From assembly GCF_011440305.1 (NCBI RefSeq), contig NZ_JAAOIW010000006.1:186001-250000 (forward strand): DNA of 64,000 nt, given 5' to 3'. Made by a program: the position numbers and the translations under genes. Source of the stretch: Paenibacillus agricola. GTDB lineage: Bacteria; Bacillota; Bacilli; Paenibacillales; NBRC-103111. Positions 51,209-58,465 of the stretch are shown here, piece after piece. Every line of letters starts with the position of its first letter. Within the stretch, counting starts at the first letter, position 1. The notes under the pieces were generated by a model. It searched no databases. It saw only the letters and a list, made by a program, of their open reading frames with translations, and had not been told where the DNA came from.

Positions 51209-52504
51209 ATGAAAACAGGGACTGGGACGCAGCTACATGGACTTCTTCAGCAAGTGGAGCAGCGGCAAGGTGAGTTAATTGAGCTGGTAGAGCGATTGAT
51301 CCGGTTCCCGACCCCTTCGCCTCCAGCCCGAAACACCGAGGATGCGCAGGCTTTTATTGCTGCTTTCTTAGCAGAGCAGGGCTTTGACATCGACAAGTGG
51401 GACATCTATCCGGGTGATCCCAATGTTGTGGGTGTACTTAGGGGCAGTGCGCCTGAGGAATATAAAAGCCTGATTATTAACGGCCATGTGGATGTGGCAG
51501 AAGTAAGCCCTGATGAGGCTTGGGAGACCTCTCCCTTCAGCCCGATTGTGAGGGATGGCGTCATTACAGGGCGTGGTGCTGCCGATATGAAAGCGGGTTT
51601 AGCCGGTGCCTTATTTGCCGTTAAGTTGCTTCACGAGGCGGGGATACAGCTGCCGGGCGACCTCACCGTGCAGTCGGTCATTGGCGAGGAAGTGGGCGAG
51701 GCAGGGACGCTTGAATGCTGCAAACGCGGGTATACGGCAGATTTCGCCGTTGTCGTGGACACCAGTGATTTGCACATCCAAGGGCAAGGCGGCGTCATCA
51801 CTGGTTGGATCACACTGAAGAGTAAGCAAACCTTCCACGATGCGACCCGCAAAAGCATGATTCATGCCGGAGGCAAGCTGTTTGGCGCGAATACGATCGA
51901 GAAGATGATGAAGGTAATCCAAGGGCTCCAGGATCTGGAGCGCCATTGGGCTGTGCTGAAAAGCTACCCGGGCTGTGCGCCTGGTACGAATACGATCAAT
52001 CCTGCGGTTATTGAAGGGGGCAGGCATGCCGCTTTTATCGCAGATGAGTGCCGGCTGTGGATTACGGTGCATTTCTATCCGAATGAAACCCATGAACAGG
52101 TAGCCAAGGAAATTGAGGAGCACATCAGCTTTGTCGCTGCAGGGGATGTATGGCTGAGGGAGAATCCTCCCATTTTCACATGGGGCGGGTCATCGATGAT
52201 TGAAGACCGCGGCGAAATTTTCCCCGCTCTTGAAGTCGATCCGCTGCATCCTGCTATCCAGACGCTGATGGGTGCCCATGCGAGTATACATAACGAGCCA
52301 GCCATTGTTGACGTGTCGCCTACGGTGACGGATGGCGGCTGGTTCGGCGATGCAGGCATTCCCGCTGCCATTTATGGACCGGGCGATTTGAATAATGCCC
52401 ATGCAGTGAACGAGCAGGTATCGATTCGGCAAGTGGTCGATTTCACGAAGGTGCTGCTCCAGTTTATTTATGAGTGGGGACATACGAGGAAGCAGCCGGA
52501 TTAA
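51209..52504 (+). CDS. M20-family deacylase (acetylornithine deacetylase/DapE-like)
   Basis: 431 residues. Metal ligands of the M20 family are visible: NGHVDV, GRGAADMKAG, the catalytic pair in IGEEVGEAGT, VVDTSD and the C-terminal His in NNAHAVNE. The enzyme removes an acyl group from an amino acid or diamino acid with two zinc ions. ATG 51209 follows AAAGGAG (51194-51200); GTG 51179 would add ten residues. Which acylated substrate is used cannot be read; arginine genes are not nearby. Confidence 0.9.
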   Translation: MKTGTGTQLHGLLQQVEQRQGELIELVERLIRFPTPSPPARNTEDAQAFIAAFLAEQGFDIDKWDIYPGDPNVVGVLRGSAPEEYKSLIINGHVDVAEVSPDEAWETSPFSPIVRDGVITGRGAADMKAGLAGALFAVKLLHEAGIQLPGDLTVQSVIGEEVGEAGTLECCKRGYTADFAVVVDTSDLHIQGQGGVITGWITLKSKQTFHDATRKSMIHAGGKLFGANTIEKMMKVIQGLQDLERHWAVLKSYPGCAPGTNTINPAVIEGGRHAAFIADECRLWITVHFYPNETHEQVAKEIEEHISFVAAGDVWLRENPPIFTWGGSSMIEDRGEIFPALEVDPLHPAIQTLMGAHASIHNEPAIVDVSPTVTDGGWFGDAGIPAAIYGPGDLNNAHAVNEQVSIRQVVDFTKVLLQFIYEWGHTRKQPD

Positions 52505-52582
52505 ATGGGCTTACAAGTAAGATCAGTGGCCTACATATGCATCATATACCTTTACGTATACACGAAAAAAGGAGTGTTTGTG

Positions 52583-53251
52583 ATGGGATTTTCAGCCCAT
52601 TTGTATGAGAAGCTTCAGCCCATATGGCGCAAAAATATTACGCACCCGTTTGTCCAGGAATTGGGACACGGTACGCTGGATGTAGAGAAATTTCGCTTCT
52701 ATATGATTCAGGACTATTTGTATTTGATTGATTACGCGAAGCTGTTTGCATTAGGGGCTATTAAAGCGGATAGTGTCGAGACGATGGGTAAATTCGCTGC
52801 ATTGCTAGATTCCACGATGAATGAGGAGATGGCGCTGCATCGGGCTTATGCGGCACGTTTTGGGATTTCTCTGGAGGAGCTGGAGCAAGCGGAGCGTTCA
52901 CCCATTACGTTGGCTTATACCCATTATATGCTGCATGCTGCGCAAAATGGATCATTGGCGGACCTGGTTGCCGCCTTGCTTCCGTGTATGTGGAGCTATT
53001 GGGAGATCGGCAAGGAGCTAAGCCAAATCCCGGGGGCATCCGAGCATGCGTATTACGGCGAGTGGGTACGCATGTACAGCTCTGAGGAGTTTGGCGACCT
53101 GGCCCGGTGGTGCCTTGATTTATTTGACCAATTGGCGGAGGGCAAGCAGCAAGCAGAGCTGGACAAGCTGGAGACGATCTTCCTCAACACGACGCGATAT
53201 GAAACTATGTTCTGGGAGATGGCTTACCGTAAAGAATTGTGGCCGGCTTAG
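52583..53251 (+). CDS. tenA: TenA-family aminopyrimidine aminohydrolase (thiaminase II)
   Basis: 222 residues, all-helical. Catalytic Cys135 in LLPCMWSYWEIG and the Glu in YETMFWEMAY near the C-terminus match TenA; DYLYLIDYAKLFA is the conserved helix. TenA salvages the pyrimidine of damaged thiamin by hydrolysing aminopyrimidine. AAAAGGAG (52567-52574) supports ATG 52583 rather than the longer frame. It is downstream of the M20 deacylase; in some Bacilli a deformylase of that kind (YlmB) works directly before TenA, so the pair may act together in thiamin salvage. Confidence 0.92.
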   Translation: MGFSAHLYEKLQPIWRKNITHPFVQELGHGTLDVEKFRFYMIQDYLYLIDYAKLFALGAIKADSVETMGKFAALLDSTMNEEMALHRAYAARFGISLEELEQAERSPITLAYTHYMLHAAQNGSLADLVAALLPCMWSYWEIGKELSQIPGASEHAYYGEWVRMYSSEEFGDLARWCLDLFDQLAEGKQQAELDKLETIFLNTTRYETMFWEMAYRKELWPA

Positions 53252-53273
53252 GTCTTATGGGCAACCGTCATCC

Positions 53274-53298
53274 AGCCCTTATTGTTCTTGTTAGGGCT
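53274..53298. terminator. Weak hairpin after tenA
   Basis: AGCCCT (53274-53279) and AGGGCT (53293-53298) with a 13 nt loop; no T-run follows on the plus strand. Confidence 0.35.
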
Positions 53299-53392
53299 CT
53301 CCAGAAAAAATAGATTGACCGCATAGGCGGTTAAATGATAAGATTGTAAAAATTTATCTGAAAATAAACCTATTATGAGGAGTGAGAACAAA

Positions 53393-54892
53393 GTGGCCAA
53401 GTACTACACGGAGCCTTCACGGACGTTTACTGAGTATTTATTGATCCCGAACTTATCTACCAAGGACTGTACACCGGATAATGTGAGTCTGAAAACACCG
53501 TTAGTCAAATTCAAGCGGGGTGAAAATCCGGAATTATCGCTGAATATTCCGTTTGCATCCGCAGTAATGCAGGCGGTATCCGATCATCATATGGCAGTGG
53601 CATTAGCACGAAGTGGCGGGATTTCCTTTATTTTTGGCTCGCAGCCGATTAAAGAGGAAGCGGAAATGGTCCGTAAGGTAAAAGCGTACAAGGCCGGCTT
53701 TGTTATTAGCCGCTCTAACCTGACTCCTGAGCATACGTTGAAGGATGTATTGGAGCTGAAGGAGAAGACAGGGCATTCCACTTTGGCAGTTACAGGCGAT
53801 GGAACAGCGAAGGGCAAGCTGCTAGGCATTGTGAAGGGCAGCGATTACCGAATCAGCCGCGATGCTCTGGATAAGCCGATCAGCCAGTTTATGACGCCGT
53901 TCGCCTCGCTTATTTATGGCAAGCAGGGGATTACGCTGTCGGAAGCGAATGACCTGATCTGGGAGCATAAGATCAATTGTTTGCCAATTGTGGATGAGGA
54001 GCAGAACCTGGAATATTTGGTTTTCCGCAAAGACTATGAAGCCCATAAGGAATATCCGAATGAGCTTTTGGATGCCAATAAAAGCTACATTGTCGGGGCT
54101 GGTATTAATACGAAGGATTATAAAGAGCGGGTGCCAGCGCTTGTTGATGCGGGAGTCGATGTGCTAGTTATCGATTCATCAGATGGCTACAGCGAATGGC
54201 AGCGGGAAACGATTCAATATGTAAAGGCGAACTTTAACGTGAAGATCGGAGCCGGCAATGTCGTTGACCGTGAGGGCTTCCTTTACCTGGTCGAGTCGGG
54301 TGCGGATTTTGTCAAGATCGGGATTGGTGGCGGATCGATCTGCATTACGCGTGAGCAAAAAGGGATCGGCCGCGGCCAAGCATCTTCACTGATCGAGGTT
54401 ACGGAAGCGCGGGACGAATACTATGAGCAGACCGGGATTTATGTGCCGATTTGCTCGGATGGCGGCATCGTCCACGATTATCATATTACGCTGGCTTTGG
54501 CGATGGGCGCCGATTTCGTGATGATGGGCAGATATTTTGCCAGATTCGATGAGAGCCCTACACGAAAGCTGAAGGTTAACAACAATTTTGTGAAGGAATT
54601 TTGGGGCGAAGGCTCGAATCGGGCGCGCAACTGGGAGCGTTATGATTCGGGAGGCAAAAGTGGCCTGTTGTTCGAGGAAGGCGTAGACTCCTACGTGCCT
54701 TATGCAGGCAGCCTGCGGGAAAACATGGAGAAGACCACAAGCAAAATCAAATCAACGATGTGCAACTGTGGCTCGAAGACGATTCCCCAGCTGCAGCGGG
54801 AAGCAAGAATTACGATTGTATCGGCAACAAGCCTGGTTGAGGGCGGCGCACATGATGTAATCTTGAAGGAAAGCGGCTTGTCTGGAGAATAA
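53393..54892 (+). CDS. guaB: IMP dehydrogenase
   Basis: 499 residues. TIM barrel with a CBS pair inserted (about 100-230). The catalytic Cys lies in [11 protein letters not shown] (near 317), with [10 protein letters not shown] and [13 protein letters not shown] after it. The enzyme oxidises IMP to XMP with NAD+. GTG 53393 has GAGGAG at 10 nt and gives [17 protein letters not shown], the usual N-terminus of this branch; ATG 53375 would add six residues. This sequence type (STKDC, KTPLVKF) differs from the usual Bacillus GuaB start, so it may be a second IMPDH. A terminator follows. Confidence 0.88.
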   Translation: MAKYYTEPSRTFTEYLLIPNLSTKDCTPDNVSLKTPLVKFKRGENPELSLNIPFASAVMQAVSDHHMAVALARSGGISFIFGSQPIKEEAEMVRKVKAYKAGFVISRSNLTPEHTLKDVLELKEKTGHSTLAVTGDGTAKGKLLGIVKGSDYRISRDALDKPISQFMTPFASLIYGKQGITLSEANDLIWEHKINCLPIVDEEQNLEYLVFRKDYEAHKEYPNELLDANKSYIVGAGINTKDYKERVPALVDAGVDVLVIDSSDGYSEWQRETIQYVKANFNVKIGAGNVVDREGFLYLVESGADFVKIGIGGGSICITREQKGIGRGQASSLIEVTEARDEYYEQTGIYVPICSDGGIVHDYHITLALAMGADFVMMGRYFARFDESPTRKLKVNNNFVKEFWGEGSNRARNWERYDSGGKSGLLFEEGVDSYVPYAGSLRENMEKTTSKIKSTMCNCGSKTIPQLQREARITIVSATSLVEGGAHDVILKESGLSGE

Positions 54893-54908
54893 GTGTTGAA
54901 ATAGCCAT

Positions 54909-54952
54909 AAGGGCATGCTCTTCTACGATTGTAGGAGGGCATGCCCTTTTCT
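54909..54952 (+). terminator. Terminator of the IMP dehydrogenase gene
   Basis: AAGGGCATGC pairs with GCATGCCCTT, inner TTCTAC/GTAGGA, then TTTTC. Confidence 0.85.
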
Positions 54953-55015
54953 TATGCTTTTTATTGTACAAAAGGTTCACTGCGCCTTGTAATGTGGCTA
55001 CCTAATAAATGGAAT

Positions 55016-55054
55016 GAAAAAAACGGAGCTTTGCGGGTTCGCAGCTCCGTTTTC
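55016..55054 (-). terminator. Terminator of the ion channel gene
   Basis: AAACGGAGCT (55021-55030) with AGCTCCGTTT (55043-55052) and inner GCGAA/TTCGC; leftward it is followed by TTTTTTTC. Confidence 0.85.
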
Positions 55055-55102
55055 TAAAGTATGATGGAATATCGCAAGCCTTATAGGGCTCGTGGCTCTG
55101 GG

Positions 55103-55948
55103 TCAGCTAGCTTGATGCTTATCCCCATCACTTCTTGTTTCCAAGATTAACAGCTTCAATTCCATGATTTCGCTTTTTAGCTGTTGGACTTCCAGTGTCA
55201 CACTTTTCAGGTCATGTACGTCATGTTCGATCTCGGCAATATCCTCTACAACATCAGAAGGAATATTCGATGCATTGTTAACAATTTCACCGACGACCAG
55301 GTTAAGCATAACGAAAACGGCAATAAAGATGAAGGTAACGAAATAAATCAGCGACAAAGGTGAGCTTTCAGCAATAGGGCGGTAAATGTTGGCCCAATCA
55401 TCGAAGGTAGCGATTTGAAATAGCGTAACGAGAGATGCAGATAAATCTCCAAAATATACAGGTGATAATTCTGCGAAAAAGGTCGAGCCAACAACGCCGT
55501 AAATGTAAAACACGATAATCATCAATAACGAGATGCTTCCAATAGTAGGAACAGCCATGAATAAAGAAGTAATGATCCGACGCAAGGAGCGAATGGAGGA
55601 TATCGTCTTAAGTACCCGCAATACCCTTAGAATCCGCAGGACACTGACAAATTCGGATTGCATAAAAGCAATACTAGCGGCAACGACAATAAAGTCGAAT
55701 AGGTTCCAGCCATCCTTGAAGTATGAAGCCCGGTTAACAATTAATTTGAATATAACCTCTATAGTGAAAATCGACAAAAATATAATATCAAATCTGTTAA
55801 AAAGAGTTTCGTATTGAAGATTAATGGAGGGATAGGTCTGCAGCCCGATAACGATAGCATTTAAGAAAACACACAACAGGATGAAATTACTGAATCGCTT
55901 ACTATGCACAAATAATGCGAAGCCCGACAATTGCTGTTTTGAACTCAT
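55103..55948 (-). CDS. Voltage-gated cation channel, NaChBac family, with a calcium-type filter
   Basis: 281 residues, six helices. S4 has regularly spaced arginines (RILRVLRVLKTISSIRSLRR, residues about 105-124). The pore helix and filter read TLFQIATFDDWAN (residues 175-187), where NaChBac has TLFQVVTLESWAS: the single Glu is replaced by Asp-Asp. The C-terminus (about 235-270) is a heptad-like coiled coil (IAEIEHDVHDL, EVQQLKSEIMELKLL) for tetramer assembly. Four subunits would form one channel. The DDW filter recalls engineered, calcium-selective CavAb. Start ATG 55948 has AGAGAGGTT upstream. No neighbours in the same direction. Confidence 0.93.
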   Translation of the reverse strand: MSSKQQLSGFALFVHSKRFSNFILLCVFLNAIVIGLQTYPSINLQYETLFNRFDIIFLSIFTIEVIFKLIVNRASYFKDGWNLFDFIVVAASIAFMQSEFVSVLRILRVLRVLKTISSIRSLRRIITSLFMAVPTIGSISLLMIIVFYIYGVVGSTFFAELSPVYFGDLSASLVTLFQIATFDDWANIYRPIAESSPLSLIYFVTFIFIAVFVMLNLVVGEIVNNASNIPSDVVEDIAEIEHDVHDLKSVTLEVQQLKSEIMELKLLILETRSDGDKHQAS

Positions 55949-56125
55949 AGGTAGTTGGAACCTCTCTTCGTTTTAATTATAATAAATTTATATAGATATT
56001 TCTTGTATATTATCGGATTTTGATGAAGTATACATGTAACTAAAGTTATAGAAAAAGAAAAATATTAGAAAAGTGAGGCAATAGACCTATGTGTATGTGT
56101 CAGTAAAAATTTATTGTTAAATAAC

Positions 56126-56138
56126 TTACTTTATGTAA
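56126..56138 (+). promoter_or_regulatory. Small dyad upstream of the HxlR gene
   Basis: TTAC-TTTAT-GTAA in an AT-rich 290 bp gap (55949-56239). HxlR-type proteins often bind such TTAC..GTAA dyads, so autoregulation is possible. Confidence 0.4.
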
Positions 56139-56239
56139 CAAATGATATATTATATATTCGGTTATATGAAGTTATTAAGTATTTTTTGATTAGCTTGTTT
56201 CCGATGAGGAACAGCGATATAATGGAGGTAAGTGAGGTG

Positions 56240-56620
56240 ATGATGGTGAACCAATCGCAAATGTGCCCTCGGTTTGAGAAAGCCATTGAAATACTAAGCA
56301 AAAGATGGACAGCATTCATCCTATTCCAGCTTTTATCGGGACCCAAGCGTTTTGTGGGTATCGAAAGCTCAATAACGAATTTAAGCGGTAAGGTTCTCTC
56401 TGAACGCTTGAAGGAGCTTGAGGCTGAAGGGCTGATTCAGCGGTCTGTCTATCCAGAAACCCCTGTACGGATTGAATATTCTTTAACGGATAAAGGTGCC
56501 GCGTTGGCTCCCGTATTTAGTGTTATTGCGAGCTGGGCTACGGAGTGGCTGCCTACAACTGCGCCGATTCCTGGTCCCGAATGTGAGACGCTGCTTAGTG
56601 AGACAACCTCTGGATCTTAA
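56240..56620 (+). CDS. HxlR-family winged-helix regulator
   Basis: 126 residues from ATG 56240, with GGAGGTAAG (56224-56232) upstream; the longer frame from 56114 runs through an AT-rich leader and is unlikely. The HxlR signature is CPRFEKAIEILSKRWTAFILFQLLSGPKRF, with the wing RSVYPETPVRIEYSLTDKG. The single Cys near the N-terminus (QMCPRF) is the position that senses electrophiles in YodB/CatR-like members. No regulated partner is adjacent on the same strand; a terminator follows. Confidence 0.9.
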   Translation: MMVNQSQMCPRFEKAIEILSKRWTAFILFQLLSGPKRFVGIESSITNLSGKVLSERLKELEAEGLIQRSVYPETPVRIEYSLTDKGAALAPVFSVIASWATEWLPTTAPIPGPECETLLSETTSGS

Positions 56621-56623
56621 ATT

Positions 56624-56685
56624 AAAAGCCCCGAACCTCCAAGCGAAAGGAAGATATCGCTTGAAGGATCGGGGCTTTGTTTTTA
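56624..56685 (+). terminator. Terminator of the HxlR gene
   Basis: AAAGCCCCGA...TCCAAGCGA pairs with TCGCTTG.AGGA.TCGGGGCTTT, followed by GTTTTTA. The A-rich left flank could also serve the convergent pentapeptide gene. Confidence 0.88.
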
Positions 56686-56705
56686 GAGAGCTATAAGAAA
56701 ATGGG

Positions 56706-57416
56706 CTATTCCTTAATAATAAGGCCGAATAACTCGGCGAAAACCGAGGCTTGCTCCCGTGAAATGATACAGCCTTGCAAATCCTCTATTCCTACCCCCA
56801 GTCCAGCAAATTCACAATTACTGAGGTCAATGCCCTCAAGCTTGGTACTCGAGAATTGGGCTTTATCAATATTGCAGGCAAGGATTTGCACCTTGTTTAA
56901 GGTAGAGCTATAGAAATCAGCACCTCGCAAGGAGCAATCCTCCCATAGGCATTGCTTGATATCAGCAAACCGGAATGTAGCATAATCCCCAGAGCAATGA
57001 TGAAACCGCACATTTCTCATCGTGGCACCCGTTAAATCCAATCCAACCATTTTGCAATTTCTGAATTCAGTCCGATGGAGGATGGCGCCATTAAAATCAA
57101 CATTGGATAGGTCGCATTTCTCAAATAGCACATCGGTTAGCTCGGCCTCCCTTAAAGCGGATTCGATCCACGTCACATTATGAAAATGTACGCGATCTAT
57201 GGTTGCCTTGCTCACCTGTAAGCCTTCCACTGTATAATCATGGACCGCTCCCGATTCGAGCTGTCCATCATGTTGGAGCTGCTCCATAACAAGCTCAAGC
57301 TCGGGCAAATCAACCGGAAGCTTGGGCGGCTCAAGGGGTGCGTCTTTTTTCTCTTTTTTAATATCCTTTTTCATATTGGTTTTCATAGGGGTTGTTACTC
57401 CTTTTGGGCTGGTCAT
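56706..57416 (-). CDS. Pentapeptide-repeat protein
   Basis: 236 residues. After a Lys/Pro-rich N-terminal 40 residues, the chain from about 85 to 215 consists of A(D/N)LxX-type pentapeptides (LSNVDFNGAILHRTEF, LDLTGATMRNVRF, LRGADFYSSTL, LEGIDLSNCEF), giving a right-handed quadrilateral beta-helix of about six to seven coils. No Qnr-type loops are evident. Function unknown; such proteins can bind DNA gyrase or act as scaffolds. The start overlaps the stop of the AraC gene by ATGA, so the two form one operon. Confidence 0.87.
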   Translation of the reverse strand: MTSPKGVTTPMKTNMKKDIKKEKKDAPLEPPKLPVDLPELELVMEQLQHDGQLESGAVHDYTVEGLQVSKATIDRVHFHNVTWIESALREAELTDVLFEKCDLSNVDFNGAILHRTEFRNCKMVGLDLTGATMRNVRFHHCSGDYATFRFADIKQCLWEDCSLRGADFYSSTLNKVQILACNIDKAQFSSTKLEGIDLSNCEFAGLGVGIEDLQGCIISREQASVFAELFGLIIKE

Positions 57417-58324
57417 AGCAGCTCTTGCTGTCTTTTTTTGCGATAATAAGAAGGGGTATGGCCGGTGTGCTGCTTGAACACACTAATGAAATAGCTAATA
57501 TTATCAAAGCCGGCATCCAAAGCGATAGCGGCTATTTGCTGGTCGCTTTGCTCCAACTGCTTGGCAGCTTGCTGGGTACGGTAACGATTTACGTAATCTA
57601 TCGGGCTTTTTCTCATCATATCACGGAAAAATCGGCAGAAATGCCCTTCACTCATATTCGCCTGGATCGCCAGCTCCTTCAACCGGATCGGCTCCTGGTA
57701 ATGCTCATGGATGTAATGCAGCACCGTTTTGAGACGACCTGCTTTTTCACGGTTGGCGTAAGCTCCCGAATGGGGAGCCTGCCCGGCAGCATGGCCAAAT
57801 AGCTGGGAGAAGATCAGGTACAGCTGTGCCTTGGTCGTCAATTCGTGCAAGGGCGCTGCTTCCACGTTGCTGCGGATGATCTCGCCTAGCAGAGACAGCA
57901 CAGCTTGCTCCCAATCCGCTGCACCTGTCAAATGGACAGGGGGTGCTAGTTGGCGCTGCAGCAAAGGATCAAGGAATTGCTCCTGCACCGCATCGTACAT
58001 CGAGCTTGCCAAAAAATCGGCACGGAATACAAGGGCATCGTAGCTGCAGGATACGGGTATTTCAAGCTCTATTGGATAGCCTGCATGGATATCACCGCTT
58101 TGGATAAATATGGCTTGGCCCTCACTAACCTCATATCGGTCGGCTCCGACCTGAAAGGTCGCTTTGCCGGAGGTAACCTTAATGAATTCTAATTCCTCAT
58201 GCCAATGGCATTCGAGAATCGGCTCTCCCGCTGCACATTCCAGCTGGTAGACACTAACGGGGTACATCGGGTGGCCGTGAATCCGGTTTTCCTTCAGGGT
58301 ATCAAAGCGATTTATAGTAACCAT
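57413..58324 (-). CDS. AraC-family regulator (cupin sensor)
   Basis: 303 residues. N-terminal cupin (CHWHEELEFIKVTSG, IFIQSGDIHAGYP) that would bind a sugar, and C-terminal AraC helix-turn-helix pair (KELAIQANMSEGHFCRFFRD, AAIALDAGFDNISYFISVFKQHTG). It is divergent from the alpha-xylosidase gene (141 bp), the usual arrangement for its regulator. The start is odd: GGAGG lies only one base before ATG 58324, and no better in-frame start with a ribosome site is near. Confidence 0.9.
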   Translation of the reverse strand: MVTINRFDTLKENRIHGHPMYPVSVYQLECAAGEPILECHWHEELEFIKVTSGKATFQVGADRYEVSEGQAIFIQSGDIHAGYPIELEIPVSCSYDALVFRADFLASSMYDAVQEQFLDPLLQRQLAPPVHLTGAADWEQAVLSLLGEIIRSNVEAAPLHELTTKAQLYLIFSQLFGHAAGQAPHSGAYANREKAGRLKTVLHYIHEHYQEPIRLKELAIQANMSEGHFCRFFRDMMRKSPIDYVNRYRTQQAAKQLEQSDQQIAAIALDAGFDNISYFISVFKQHTGHTPSYYRKKRQQELL

Positions 58325-58381
58325 GCCTCCAACATATCAGGATACTGTTAGTATTCGTCAAGATAGTAGAAGAATTCCTGC

Positions 58382-58410
58382 TTGCATATCAATATTATTA
58401 TACTTATATG
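58382..58410 (+). promoter_or_regulatory. Candidate promoter of the alpha-xylosidase gene
   Basis: TTGCAT (58382-58387), 17 nt, TATATG (58405-58410). Moderate match only. Confidence 0.4.
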
Positions 58411-58465
58411 TAAGACATCATTTCTTTTACATGAAACATAATCCTGTTGGGAGGTTCATTTCATT

